A DNA stretch of 64,000 nucleotides from JAKZVK01 sp965248255 (GTDB taxonomy: Bacteria > Acidobacteriota > Terriglobia > Bryobacterales > UBA6623): assembly GCA_965248255.1 (NCBI GenBank), contig CBDFIW010000003.1:1116001-1180000 (forward strand). Reading direction: 5' to 3'. The translations under genes were made by a program, and so were the position numbers. Of the stretch, positions 1 through 10,172 are shown in pieces (position 1 is the stretch's first letter; the number at the start of each line of letters is the position of its first letter). The notes under the pieces were generated by a model. It saw nothing but the letters and a program-made list of their open reading frames with translations, ran no database searches and was not told the DNA's origin.

Positions 1-1
1 C

Positions 2-1327
2 TTCGAAAAAATGCTCTACGACCAGGGGCTGGTGAGCTCGATCTATCTCGACGGGATGCAGGCGACCGAACGGCCGGAATTGAAAGCCCTGTGCGAGGAG
101 AAGGCCCGCGGCATCTTCGAGTACGTGCTGCGCGACTTGTGCAGCCCGGATGGCGCGTTCTACTCGAGCGAGGACGCAGACAGCGAAGGCCTCGAAGGCA
201 AGTTCTTTATCTGGACGCTGGAGGAGATCAAACAGGTTCTAGGTGATGAAGCCGGGCGCCTGTTCGCGTCGCACTATGGCGTGACGGAAGTCGGCAACTG
301 GAACCATCCGGGCGACGCGCACGTGCCCCGAGGGCCGAAGAACATCCTGCATGTGAGCCGCCCTAGCGAGGTGATCGCGAAACTGGAAAAGGTTGACGCA
401 AAGGAGGTCGAACGAATCATCGCCGAAGGGAGGCGCAAGCTCTTCGACGTGCGCGAGAGGCGCATCCGTCCCGGGCTCGACGACAAGGTCCTCGCCGGCT
501 GGAACGGGTTGATGATCACCGCCCTAGCCAAGGGCGCAGCAGTGCTGGACGAGCCAGGCTACGGCGCGGCGGCGGCGAAGGCGGCGGAGTTCATCTTGAC
601 CCAGATGCGCGAGGACTCACGGCTGCTCGCCACCTACGGCAAAGGCCGCGCCCGCCTCAAGGCCTATCTCACCGACTACGCCTTCCTGATCGAGGGTGTG
701 CTGGGTCTCTACGAGTGGAGCGGCGATCTGCGCTGGCTCGACGCGGCCGAACAACTGACCGAAACAGCCATTGCGTTCTATTGGGACCAAGAGGGTGGCG
801 GGTTCTTCTTCACCGCGTCGGACCACGAAGCGCTGCTGGTCCGCAGCAAGACGGCCAACGACGGCGCCATCCCGTCGGGCAACTCGGTGATGCTGATGAA
901 CCTTCAGCGGCTCGCCATCTTGCTAGACCGAGGGGACTTGCGCGAGAAAGCAAAGACAATCATCGAAGTCTTCGCTGCCGGTACGCGGCGCTCGCCGTTC
1001 CAACACGAACGCTTCTTGTGCGGCATCGAAGCTTGGCACGAAGGCTTTGAGGAGATCGCCGTCGTCGGCGCCGCCGATGCGCCCGAGACGCAGAACCTGC
1101 TCCGCGCGGTGTACAGCCCCTATCTGCCCAACAAAGTCGTCGCGCGCCTCGACCCTGCCGACCACGAGACGCCCGGTCGCATCCCCCTCCTTGCCCAGAA
1201 GACGATGATCGACGGCAAGCCCGCGGCCTACGTTTGCCGTGATTTCGCATGCAGGCAACCGACGACGGATCCCGAAGAACTCACCGCGCAGTTGCAGGGG
1301 AGGCAAGCGAGCCCCGAACGCCAGTGA
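2..1327 (+). CDS. Thioredoxin-domain/DUF255 (YyaL, SPATA20-like) protein, C-terminal part
   Basis: The frame is open from the first bases of the window and runs 441 codons to a TGA, so the start and the N-terminal thioredoxin-like domain lie outside. The opening residues FEKMLYDQ match the conserved motif of the YyaL/SPATA20 family, normally about 650-700 residues long. What is visible is the alpha/alpha-barrel (six-hairpin glycosidase-like) part, with family motifs FYSSEDADSEG, DDKVLAGWNGLM and ANDGAIPSGNSV. The biochemical role is not established; the fold suggests binding or turnover of a carbohydrate or thiol substrate in the cytosol. Family assignment is strong, function unknown. No partner gene follows in the same operon: the next gene starts about 230 bases later. 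Confidence 0.9.
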   Translation, partial: FEKMLYDQGLVSSIYLDGMQATERPELKALCEEKARGIFEYVLRDLCSPDGAFYSSEDADSEGLEGKFFIWTLEEIKQVLGDEAGRLFASHYGVTEVGNWNHPGDAHVPRGPKNILHVSRPSEVIAKLEKVDAKEVERIIAEGRRKLFDVRERRIRPGLDDKVLAGWNGLMITALAKGAAVLDEPGYGAAAAKAAEFILTQMREDSRLLATYGKGRARLKAYLTDYAFLIEGVLGLYEWSGDLRWLDAAEQLTETAIAFYWDQEGGGFFFTASDHEALLVRSKTANDGAIPSGNSVMLMNLQRLAILLDRGDLREKAKTIIEVFAAGTRRSPFQHERFLCGIEAWHEGFEEIAVVGAADAPETQNLLRAVYSPYLPNKVVARLDPADHETPGRIPLLAQKTMIDGKPAAYVCRDFACRQPTTDPEELTAQLQGRQASPERQ

Positions 1328-1361
1328 GGTATAAACCCGCACCCGGTGGCACAGAGCTTAG

Positions 1362-1394
1362 TGCACGGATGGGGGGTTTGATGCACGGATGGGG
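1362..1394. repeat. 13-bp tandem direct repeat in an intergenic gap
   Basis: The 13-mer TGCACGGATGGGG occurs at 1362-1374 and again at 1382-1394, 20 bases apart, in the 228-base gap between the DUF255 gene and the cytochrome gene. The second copy runs into a T-arm-like string that does not fold as a tRNA. No promoter or terminator is clear in this gap. Confidence 0.5.
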
Positions 1395-1555
1395 AATCGA
1401 ACCCGTCACTGGCGTTCCGGGCTCGGTTTCTCGGGTGCGGCTGGCCGGTCTGAGGTCGCAGACTTCGCGAGCAACTGGGACATCGTACTTCACCCGGTAG
1501 TCACGTTGCGTCGAATACGGAGCCAGCCCATACTAGGGATGTCGACGGCGAGGGA

Positions 1556-4500
1556 GTGATGGATTCCGCACGATCACAGACGGATTACCTACGGGCGCGA
1601 ATGCTGGCCGTCGGGTTGTGCTGGCTCACGATCTTGCCGCTCGCGACCGCGCAGCAGGCCGGTTCGACTAAGGAGGAAAACGGCGAACGGCACGCTCAGC
1701 GGATGGCTCGGGGGCTGGCACTCTTCAAGCGTGACGTGTGGCCGCTTCTTGTCGAGCGCTGCCTGGTCTGCCACGGCGGTGCGCAGACGCTGGGCAGCTT
1801 TGACCTCTCCAACCGCGACTCGCTGATCAGGAGCGGCAAGCTCGGCGAGACTCCCTCCTCGAGTCGGCTGCTGAAGCTCATACGGCATGAGCAAGAACCG
1901 CACATGCCGTTTCAACAGCCGAAACTGCCCGAGCAGGCGATAAACAACATCGCCCGCTGGATTGAACTGGGCGCGCCGTACGACAAACCCCTGGCCGACA
2001 GACCGCTGCTCGATAAACCCGCCGGGGACCAACCGGCCGAAGTGACCGATGCAGATCGTCAGTTCTGGTCTTTTCGTCCGCTCGCTCACAGCACGCCACC
2101 GCCGGCGGTTGGCAATCCTACCTGGGATCAGGACTGGTCTCGAACGCCGATTGACCGATTCATTCTGAACAAGCTCGACGCGAAAGGACTAACCCCGAAT
2201 CCGGAGGCCGATCGGCGGACCTTGATTCGCCGAGCCTATCTGGACCTGCTGGGCCTGCCTCCCGAACCTGAAGACGTCGACGACTTCGTCAAGGATCGAT
2301 CGCCCGACGCTTACGAAAAACTCATCGATCGCTTGCTCGAATCGCAACATCTTGGCGAGCGTTGGGCGCGACACTGGATCGACGTCGCTCGCTTCGCCGA
2401 GAGCTACGGCTTCGAAAGAGACTTTGACCGGCCGTACGCCTATCACTACCGTGACTTCCTGATCAAGGCGTTCAACCGCGACATGCCCTACGACCGGTTC
2501 GTGCGCTGGCAATTGGCCGGCGATGAGCTGGCGCCCGACAATCCGTTGGCTTTGATGGCGACCGGGTTTCTGGGCGCGGGCGCCTTTCCGACCGAGATCA
2601 CCGAGCACGAGTTCGAAACCGTACGCTACGACGAGCTGGACGACATGGTCGGCACCACGGGGACTGCGATGCTGGGCCTAACCGTCGGCTGCGCTCGTTG
2701 CCATGACCACAAGTACGATCCCATTCCCACACGGAGCTACTACCGGTTGGCGTCCACTTTCGGGCACACGATTCGCACGGAACTCGACTATGACCCGGCC
2801 CCGGAAGCCTACCGTACCTCCATGACGAAGTGGGAGGCGGGATACCAGGGGTTGGCCGCCGCTCGCAGCGAGTACGAACGCCGGCAACTGGCTGAACCGT
2901 TTGCACGCTGGCTCGAAAGCGGCGCCGAGCAGCCGCCCGACGACCCCTGGCAGGTTTTGGACTTCGCGGAGTTCGAATCGAAAGATGGAGCGACCCTGGA
3001 GAAGCTCGAAGACGGCTCGATCCTAGCCAGCGGTGAGAGCCCGGACCTCGACGGCTACACGTTCACGGCGGACATCGACACCCTGGATATCCGTGCGCTC
3101 CGCCTCGAGGCGCTCACGCACCCATCGTTCCCGCACAACGGTCCCGGTCGGTCGCGCGGCGGCAGGTTTCGTCTATCGGATCTGAAGGCGACGGCGCAAC
3201 CGCTCGCCGACCCGAACGCCGAACCCGTCAAGCTGGAGTTCTCATCTACGTGGAGCACGGACTCTCCGGACCCAGATACCGCACCGCCGCCGGCTGTGTC
3301 CGGTACGAAGGTCGTGGACACAGACTGGTTCCCGAGCCCAGAGTCGGCTGGGCGCGATCAGGGTGCCGCCTTCGAGCTCGCCAAACCCTTCGGATTTGAA
3401 GGCGGCACGAAGCTGAGGATCAAGCTGTCCTTCAGCAAGCACATTCAGTTCAGCTTAGGGCGAACGCGGCTGTCGATCTCGCACGTGCCACGGTCGCCGT
3501 TGGATGTCGGTGCGGGCGCGCCGCAGCCGGTTGTCGAGGGTTTGGGGGTGCTTGAGCGTGAGGGCGTGGGCAGCCTTTCCGAGCGTCAGCACGCGGCGCT
3601 GTTGCGCTGGTTTGGGCAGTCCGACGCCCGCTGGCGAGAGTTGGACCAAGACGTACAGTCGCACCTCTTCGCAAGGCCGCTCCCAACGAAGACCAAGATC
3701 CAGGTGACGTCGGAGGGGTTTCCGATTCCCCGCCACAACTCGAACGGCAACGGGTATCCGCATTTCTACGAGCAGACGTATTTCCTGAATCGCGGAGACG
3801 TCAGCCAGAAGGGAGATCCGGCGAATCCAGGTTTCCTCGGGGTCTTGATGCGTGACGGCGATGACTCGCGGCGCTGGCTCGCTTCGCCTCCCCAGGAATG
3901 GGAGCGCACCAGCTTCCACAGGGCGTCGTTCGCGAACTGGATGACCGACGTCGACAACGGGGCGGGCGCGTTGCTGGCCCGTGTCATTGTGAATCGCCTC
4001 TGGCACCACCATTTCGGCCGTGGGATCGTCGCTACGCCCAGTGACTTCGGACGACAAGGCGACCGGCCGTCCCACCCCGAATTGCTCGACTGGCTGACGC
4101 AGGATCTGATCGACCACGGCTGGCGGCTCAAGCGCCTACACGGGTTGATCATGACGAGCGCGGTCTACCGGCAGAGCGCCGCCTACGATTCGGAGAAGGC
4201 CGCGGTGGACGTGAACAACGTCTACCGCTGGCGCTGGACCCCGCGGCGGCTCGAAGCGGAGGCGATACGTGACTCGCTGCTGACTGTTTCCGGCTTGCTC
4301 GATCGCACCATGTACGGACCGGGTTCTCTCCGCCCCGACATGCGCCGCCGAAGCGTCTACTTCTTTATCAAGCGCGCCGAGTTGGTTCCGATGATGATGC
4401 TGTTCGACTGGCCGGAACAGCTCATCGGCATCGGGCGCCGGCCGTCGACCACGGTCGCGCCGCAGGCCCTGATGTTTCTCAACAGCCCGCAGGCTCGAAG

Positions 4501-4741
4501 GTACGCCGAGGGTTTTGCGCAGCGGCTGAATGGGCTGGAAGGGCGTGCCGCGATGCGACAGGCGTACCGGATCGCGTACGGAAGGTCGCCGGATGCGGAT
4601 GAGCTTCTGGCCGCAGAGGAGTTCCTTGACGGCCAGCGCCGATCCTACGCGAGTGAAGGTCAGGCGGACGCCTCGACCTTGTCACTCACGGATTACTGCC
4701 AGACGCTGATGAGTTTGAGTGAGTTCCTCTATATCCGGTAA
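1556..4741 (+). CDS. PSCyt1-DUF1549-DUF1553 (planctomycete cytochrome c) protein
   Basis: A 1061-residue exported protein. Residues about 12-33 form a hydrophobic signal segment ending ATAQQ. A haem-binding CLVCH (C69-H73) lies in the planctomycete cytochrome c (PSCyt1) module, followed by DUF1549 (about 195-420, with a second haem motif CARCH near residue 380) and DUF1553 at the C-terminus (about 790-1050, including RPSTTVAPQALMFLN). Proteins of this family almost always sit beside a DUF1501 protein and occur in Planctomycetes, Verrucomicrobia and Acidobacteria; their substrate is unknown, with periplasmic carbohydrate or electron-transfer roles proposed. The matching DUF1501 gene is at 5941-7431. 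The start is GTG 1556 or ATG 1559 behind a GAGGGAG ribosome-binding site. Confidence 0.92.
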   Translation: MMDSARSQTDYLRARMLAVGLCWLTILPLATAQQAGSTKEENGERHAQRMARGLALFKRDVWPLLVERCLVCHGGAQTLGSFDLSNRDSLIRSGKLGETPSSSRLLKLIRHEQEPHMPFQQPKLPEQAINNIARWIELGAPYDKPLADRPLLDKPAGDQPAEVTDADRQFWSFRPLAHSTPPPAVGNPTWDQDWSRTPIDRFILNKLDAKGLTPNPEADRRTLIRRAYLDLLGLPPEPEDVDDFVKDRSPDAYEKLIDRLLESQHLGERWARHWIDVARFAESYGFERDFDRPYAYHYRDFLIKAFNRDMPYDRFVRWQLAGDELAPDNPLALMATGFLGAGAFPTEITEHEFETVRYDELDDMVGTTGTAMLGLTVGCARCHDHKYDPIPTRSYYRLASTFGHTIRTELDYDPAPEAYRTSMTKWEAGYQGLAAARSEYERRQLAEPFARWLESGAEQPPDDPWQVLDFAEFESKDGATLEKLEDGSILASGESPDLDGYTFTADIDTLDIRALRLEALTHPSFPHNGPGRSRGGRFRLSDLKATAQPLADPNAEPVKLEFSSTWSTDSPDPDTAPPPAVSGTKVVDTDWFPSPESAGRDQGAAFELAKPFGFEGGTKLRIKLSFSKHIQFSLGRTRLSISHVPRSPLDVGAGAPQPVVEGLGVLEREGVGSLSERQHAALLRWFGQSDARWRELDQDVQSHLFARPLPTKTKIQVTSEGFPIPRHNSNGNGYPHFYEQTYFLNRGDVSQKGDPANPGFLGVLMRDGDDSRRWLASPPQEWERTSFHRASFANWMTDVDNGAGALLARVIVNRLWHHHFGRGIVATPSDFGRQGDRPSHPELLDWLTQDLIDHGWRLKRLHGLIMTSAVYRQSAAYDSEKAAVDVNNVYRWRWTPRRLEAEAIRDSLLTVSGLLDRTMYGPGSLRPDMRRRSVYFFIKRAELVPMMMLFDWPEQLIGIGRRPSTTVAPQALMFLNSPQARRYAEGFAQRLNGLEGRAAMRQAYRIAYGRSPDADELLAAEEFLDGQRRSYASEGQADASTLSLTDYCQTLMSLSEFLYIR

Positions 4742-4812
4742 AGCCTCAGACTTTTTCGGTGAGGTGCCTTGACGAGGTCCTCGGTGTTGCGGGGGGTCAG
4801 GCTGAAATCGGT

Positions 4813-5889
4813 TCAGTCTTCCGTTTCTCGGCTGTCGTCATCGACCGGTAGTCGTTTTTGTAAACCGTCAATAGCAGTGAGCAGTTCCTCAAGACGGTCC
4901 TCTTGCAGCAAGATTGCGTCTCGGAGAGCGACAACGTTTCCGTCCATTGTGTGAATGCGGTCGTCGACATCATACTGAAGTCGCTGGAATTCCTCGGACA
5001 GAGACCCATGCCGGGCCAGGATGATCGCCTGCTGCTGCTGGTACTCTTTCCCCAACTCTGATTTGAGTTGCTTGTGATCTTTCCGGAGGTCCTCGGCAAG
5101 CTGGGTCTTGGTCAACTGAAGCGCCTCGTCATGCTCCTGGAACTGGGTCGCGACCTGCTGGAAACCCGTGTTCATCCCAGCGTGCTGCTGTTTTAAGTTG
5201 CTTCTTACGTCCATCACTTCGGACTCTACCGTTTGCGTAAGCGACTCAAAGCCGTCCTGAGAGGCCGAGATTGACTTACCCAAGCCTTGCCGGACTAGTT
5301 GCACCTCTTCGTCCAATTCGCCGGTCTCAGAATCGACGCGTTCCCGGACCTCTCCGACAGCGATTGAGATCTTGTCGTGCCCTATTTTCAGCTCCTTCTC
5401 GTCTTCGATCTCAAACTTGTGTTCCAACCAAGCTTCACCGATGCCTGCTCCGAGCAAAACAATCATGAGGTTGATTGAGATCCATCCAAGCGGCGTAATG
5501 TTGTGATGGATAGATCGATTCTTGTTTGGATGGTAGGTGTCTCCGAAGATGGCGAGAGCTGGTGCCAGTACGCCCAGAGCGATGACCAGGCATCGGAGAA
5601 TCAACAGTTCGCGCTCTTGCGGCGTTTCTAGGTCTACAGGATGAGCCAGCCACACCATCGCTAAAACACCGAGGGTCATCAACCCCCCGATGACTGGCCA
5701 TCGGAAATGTACGCGGACGCCTTCTTCCAGCGTACGAAACGTGACTGAGAACCTGCCGTGACCTGAACTCACTGCACCGTTCATAACAGCCTCGCTCCGG
5801 GATATATCTGCCGTCTTTTGCCGACATCTGGATAGGCGAAAAAACTCACTCTCAGAGGCCACGCAGCCGCATTTCTTTCGTCTGAACAC
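4813..5889 (-). CDS. Membrane protein with long C-terminal coiled coil, unknown
   Basis: 358 residues (323 if translation starts at the internal MNGAVSSGHG). After a basic, Cys-containing N-terminus there are three hydrophobic segments (about residues 64-84, 92-115 and 134-156), then roughly 190 residues rich in E, Q, K and L with heptad-like spacing, including a Q-rich stretch (KEYQQQQAII). This looks like an inner-membrane anchor with a long cytoplasmic or periplasmic coiled-coil stalk. I do not recognise the family. It is encoded antisense between the DUF1549/1553 and DUF1501 genes, which are usually adjacent, so it appears to have been inserted into that pair. No frame breaks are seen. 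Confidence 0.75.
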   Translation of the reverse strand: MFRRKKCGCVASESEFFRLSRCRQKTADISRSEAVMNGAVSSGHGRFSVTFRTLEEGVRVHFRWPVIGGLMTLGVLAMVWLAHPVDLETPQERELLILRCLVIALGVLAPALAIFGDTYHPNKNRSIHHNITPLGWISINLMIVLLGAGIGEAWLEHKFEIEDEKELKIGHDKISIAVGEVRERVDSETGELDEEVQLVRQGLGKSISASQDGFESLTQTVESEVMDVRSNLKQQHAGMNTGFQQVATQFQEHDEALQLTKTQLAEDLRKDHKQLKSELGKEYQQQQAIILARHGSLSEEFQRLQYDVDDRIHTMDGNVVALRDAILLQEDRLEELLTAIDGLQKRLPVDDDSRETED

Positions 5890-5940
5890 GGTGGCATGAC
5901 GGTCGAGCCGAGTTGGTCACTGAGACCGTGAAGTAGGCGT

Positions 5941-7431
5941 TTGTGCCACAATAGGGCCGATGTGAAACGGTCTCCCAGCCAGATTCCGACTCCCGCTTTC
6001 TCCCGCCGCGCCCTACTGCAACAGTGCGGCATGGGCTTCGGCATGCTCGGTTTGACGGGCCTTCTCGACGACGAAGGCCTCGTCGCCGCCGGCCCGCCCA
6101 TCGATCGCGCTCTCAACCCGCTGGCGCCACGTCCCACGCATTTCGCTCGCAAGGCCAAGAGCGTCATTTGGCTGTTCATCAACGGCGGGCCCAGCCACAT
6201 CGACACTTGGGACTACCGGCCTGCGCTCGCCAAGTATGACGGGCAAGAACTCGAAGGGTTCGACAAGTTCACCGGCTTCTTCTCGAAAGAGGTCGGCGCC
6301 TTGATGAAGTCGCCGTTCCACTTCTCTCCGCGCGGAGAGAGCGGCAAGATGGTCTCGGAGATCTTTACTCACCTGGGCGAACACGTCGACAAGATGGCCT
6401 TCGTCCACTCGGGCCATTCCGATTCCAACAACCATTCACCGGCGTTGTTCACGATCAACAGCGGGCAGATGCGCATGGGCTATCCCTGTCTCGGCTCTTG
6501 GGTGACCTATGGGCTCGGGAGCGAAAGCCGGAACCTGCCGGGCTTTGTCGTCATGTCGGACCCGAAGAACCGCGGACTTCCCAAGGGCAGTGCCGCCAAC
6601 TGGAGTGCGGGTTTCCTGCCGGGCGTCTATCAAGGGACCTGGCTGCGCCCCACGGGCGACCCGATCGAGAACCTGAAGCGCCCGGCCGTGCTCAGCGACG
6701 AAAGGCAGCGCGCCCAGCTCGACCTGATGGCGCGACTCGGCGCTCAGGACCTTGAGCGGAACCCTCACGAAGCCGAGTTGGCCGCGCGTATCGAGAGCTT
6801 CGAACTTGCGTATCGCATGCAAATGGCTGCGCCCGAAGCGTTGGATGTTGAGCGCGAGCCGCCACGCATCCAGCAGATGTACGGCTTGCGCGAGAAGCAC
6901 TGCGGGCACATGGCGCGGCAATGTCTGATGGCACGGCGATTAGTCGAGCGTGGCGTGCGCTTTGTGCAGATCTACTCGGGCGGCATGGAGAACGCGCGCT
7001 CGTGGGACGGCCACCACGACATTCACGGCAACCACACGCAGTTCGCCGGCGAAACCGATCAGCCGATGGCGGCGCTGCTGACCGATCTGGAACAGCGGGG
7101 TTTGCTGGACGAGACGCTGGTTATCTGGGGCGGCGAATTCGGCCGCCTTCCACTCTCCCAGATCGGCGGCGCCAAACCGGGCCGCGACCACAACCCCCAC
7201 TGCTTCACGACATGGATGGCAGGCGGCGGCATCAAGGGCGGAGTCTCCTACGGCAAGTCCGATGAGCTAGGCCACAAGGCGGCGGTCAACAAGGTTTCAG
7301 TGAACGACTTCCACGCAACGATCCTGCATCTACTGGGGATCGACCACGAGCACCTCACATACAAGTACAACGGCCGGCAGTTTCGACTAACGGACGTAGC
7401 CGGCAACGTTCTCGACGACATCATCGCTTAG
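5941..7431 (+). CDS. DUF1501 family exported protein (sulfatase-like fold)
   Basis: About 490 residues. The N-terminus carries a Tat-type signal (SRRALLQQ followed by a short hydrophobic segment). Family motifs include KSVIWLFINGGPSHIDTWD, FVHSGHSDSNNHSPA, RGVRFVQIYSGG, WGGEFGRLP and RDHNPHCF. DUF1501 proteins have an alkaline-phosphatase/sulfatase-like core and are partners of DUF1549/DUF1553 cytochromes; a folded, Tat-exported periplasmic enzyme is the usual inference, reaction unknown. The open frame begins at TTG 5941; GTG 5962 (VKRSPSQ...) is an equally good start and puts the twin-arginine motif closer to the N-terminus. The partner cytochrome gene lies 1.2 kb upstream on the same strand, separated by an antisense gene. 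Confidence 0.92.
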   Translation: MCHNRADVKRSPSQIPTPAFSRRALLQQCGMGFGMLGLTGLLDDEGLVAAGPPIDRALNPLAPRPTHFARKAKSVIWLFINGGPSHIDTWDYRPALAKYDGQELEGFDKFTGFFSKEVGALMKSPFHFSPRGESGKMVSEIFTHLGEHVDKMAFVHSGHSDSNNHSPALFTINSGQMRMGYPCLGSWVTYGLGSESRNLPGFVVMSDPKNRGLPKGSAANWSAGFLPGVYQGTWLRPTGDPIENLKRPAVLSDERQRAQLDLMARLGAQDLERNPHEAELAARIESFELAYRMQMAAPEALDVEREPPRIQQMYGLREKHCGHMARQCLMARRLVERGVRFVQIYSGGMENARSWDGHHDIHGNHTQFAGETDQPMAALLTDLEQRGLLDETLVIWGGEFGRLPLSQIGGAKPGRDHNPHCFTTWMAGGGIKGGVSYGKSDELGHKAAVNKVSVNDFHATILHLLGIDHEHLTYKYNGRQFRLTDVAGNVLDDIIA

Positions 7432-7487
7432 GAACCCAGGCCTTCCCGGGACGGATGCCGGCGAGATCGGTCCTTGGCTGGCCTGAG

Positions 7488-7524
7488 AACAGGCGCTGGA
7501 GCAAGCCTCAGAAGAGCGCCTGTT
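7488..7524. terminator. 10-bp perfect inverted repeat between convergent genes
   Basis: AACAGGCGCT at 7488-7497 and AGCGCCTGTT at 7515-7524 form a perfect 10-bp stem with a 17-base loop, in the gap between the convergent DUF1501 gene and the zincin gene. There is no T-run on either side, so if it terminates transcription it is an atypical bidirectional terminator. Confidence 0.45.
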
Positions 7525-7591
7525 AGGGCGCGGGCCCGAGACGCTCGCTGAAGGTGGGAAGGTCGTTGGGCGGAGCCAAATCGAGACGACT

Positions 7592-8251
7592 CTAACACAA
7601 GGCACTTCCTGAAGGATCGCTCGCCACCCGGGATAGCACGTTGGCTTTCATTCGTTTGGCCTGTTTGGCGGTGAAGCCCAACCTCCCCTCGGCGGCGCGC
7701 TCCATCTCCTGTTTGCGCCAGGGAGTGCGCATGATCCCTTTCCCCGAATGGCTTCCCTCGCCCAGCAGTAGATGACCGATTTCGTGGGCCAGGATGTATC
7801 CCAGCATCTGCGCCATTGACGTCGGATGTCCGGTGGCCAGTTGTTCAGCCGCTTCGAAGAACACACTGGCCTGGGATGCGACCTTCCCCTTCTCGGTTGG
7901 CAGGGCTGCAAAGCCCAACCGATAACGCGGGTTCTGAGAACGAGGAGCAATCCGGATCACAAGCTCGGTGGACGCTGCGCTGCCGCGGCAGGCGGTATTG
8001 ATTTGGAGTTCCGCCAGGGAGGTAGGACAGTCGATCCACAGCGCGTGAACACCCACGTCGCGCAAGACCCTGCCCGCTTGCTTTTTGGCCGCGGCCACGA
8101 TCCTCTCCGCGACCCCGGCATAGTTAAAGACACGTACCGTGATGGTTGGTCTAAATTCGGGTTCGACGCCGGACGCTGTGTCGGCAAGACCTGCCGAACT
8201 CAGGGTCAACAGGGAACTCAAGATCAGGAAATTTCTGGATAACCGCTTCAT
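7592..8251 (-). CDS. Secreted zincin-type metalloprotease-like protein
   Basis: 219 residues starting at the ATG at 8251, which is preceded by an excellent GGAGGTGAG ribosome-binding site five bases away; the in-frame GTG nine bases upstream overlaps that site and is less likely. Residues 1-24 are a typical signal peptide ending in AGLA. The C-terminal half has HEIGHLLLGEGSH, an extended zinc-binding motif of the HExxHxxGxxH type with an extra residue, followed by a possible Met-turn (GIM). Substrate unknown; secreted small zincins of this type are common in Acidobacteria. Transcribed alone, convergent with the DUF1501 gene. Confidence 0.8.
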   Translation of the reverse strand: MKRLSRNFLILSSLLTLSSAGLADTASGVEPEFRPTITVRVFNYAGVAERIVAAAKKQAGRVLRDVGVHALWIDCPTSLAELQINTACRGSAASTELVIRIAPRSQNPRYRLGFAALPTEKGKVASQASVFFEAAEQLATGHPTSMAQMLGYILAHEIGHLLLGEGSHSGKGIMRTPWRKQEMERAAEGRLGFTAKQAKRMKANVLSRVASDPSGSALC

Positions 8252-10172
8252 GGCTCTCACCTCCGTGGGGGTTGGTAAGAGCCAGAATCCGGCCGCTAGG
8301 CTGGTACCTCAAGGCACCTGGCGACTGATTATTTCTTAAGTAGTCATCGACTAGTTATTGAGAGATAAACCAATGAAACAGAGGAACTTATGGCTGCCCC
8401 GAGGCATCTGAAATCCGCCCGAAATTCCTTGCCGCCGCGGTGTTATACTTCCCCTATCCGGTGGGAGGATCGAAGGCGGAGCGGACTACACCATGCTCGA
8501 AGCCGAACAAGCGTTGCGGATCGTCCGTTTCGAAAAGTTCGAGGTCAGCCTGAGCGCGGGCGAGCTTCGCAAGAATGGGATCAGGATTAGGCTTCAAGAC
8601 CAGCCTTTCCAGGTCCTGGCGGCGTTGCTCGAGCGCCCCGGAAAACTGGTCACCCGCCAAGCCCTGCGCGAGAGGCTCTGGTCAGGCGATACCTTTGTCG
8701 ACTTCGACCGCAGCCTCAACACGGCGATTGCCAAGATCCGCGAAGCGCTGGGCGACTCGGCCAACGAGCCCCGCTTCGTCGAGACCCTGCCTCGACGCGG
8801 CTATCGCTTCATCGGGCAGATCGAGCGGCTCGACCCCACCGGTCAGATCGTCGGGCTGCCGGCGGGCGCGGGTGCCAAAGGAACCATTTCCCGTTACCGT
8901 CTTTTGGAAAAGCTCGGTGAAGGCGGCATGGGGGTGGTGTACAAGGCCGAGGACACCACGCTGCAGCGAAACGTGGCCCTGAAATTCCTGGCCCCCCATC
9001 TGACCCGAGACCCCCCAGGCCAAACAGCGCTTCCTACGAGAGGCGCGGGCCGCGGCGAGCGTCGAGCACCCCAACATCTGCGCCGTCCATGAGATCGACG
9101 AGGTGGACGGGCAGACGTTCATCGCGATGGCTTACGTTGAGGGACAAACTCTCGACAGGAAGATCGAGCAGCGGCCGCTCGAGCTCGCAGAAGCGGTCCA
9201 GATCGCGAGCGAAGTGGCGTTGGGGTTGGAGGCGGCTCACCACAAGGGTGTCGTTCACCGCGACATCAAGGGCGCGAACATCATGATCAGCGAGGCGCGC
9301 CCAGGGGTGGCGTCGCAGGTAAAGGTGATGGACTTCGGGCTGGCGCGGCTGCTGGACCAGGGGACTCTGACGAGCCTCGAGACGGCGCTGGACACGCTAT
9401 CCTACGCGGCGCCGGAACAGGCGCGAGGGGAGGAGATAGATCAACGGGCGGACATCTGGTCGCTGGGGGTGGTGCTCTATCAGATGGTAAGCGGCCGGTT
9501 GCCGTTCAAGGGTGAAACCGACGCCGCGGTTCTGTACGCAATTCTCCACAAGGACCCCGAGCCGCTGACGGACGTTCAAGACGGCGTGCCGATCGAGATC
9601 AAGAAGGTGATCGAGAAGGCCCTGGCGAAGAACCCGAATCAGCGCTACCAGCAGGCGGGAGAGTTGCTGGTGGATCTCGGAAGCATACAGGAGCAACGGG
9701 AGGTCGCGGGCGGCGCGAGGGCGCCTCGGAAGCGAGCTGCGAAGCCGAAACCTCTCCGCGCCCTGCCACGCGGCGAAGGCGCTGGGCCTTGGGGATGACT
9801 GCCGCGGCGGTCGTCCTGACGATTGCCGGCCTGTCGGTTGGGAATTTCCTGCCTACAGCCGAACAGCCCCTGGAACCCCTACGGACCGTTCCCCTTACGA
9901 GCTACTCAGACATAGAGAGTCAACCCACATTCTCCCCAGAGGGCAGTCGGGTGGCCTTCAGCTGGAAAGGGGAGAAGCGGGACAATTGGGATGTTTACGT
10001 CAAGCTCATCGGGCCCGGCCCGCCGTTGCGACTGACGACCGACCCCGACGTGGATCACAGCGCCGCTTGGTCGCCGGACGGGCAACACATCGCCTTTCTC
10101 CGTGGACCTTTCCCAGGGCAGAAGGCTGACGTCTTCCTCGTTCCCGCCCTTGGAGGGCCGAAACGTAAACTA

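Noticed and set aside
1384..1470. Possible minus-strand tRNA (GGGAATCGAACCC T-arm-like string)
   Set aside because: Only three T-stem pairs form around the loop, with mismatches beyond; no acceptor stem, CCA or anticodon arm can be placed.
8429..8449. TTGCCG and TATACT as a promoter for the kinase gene
   Set aside because: Only nine bases separate the two boxes, too short for a sigma-70 promoter.
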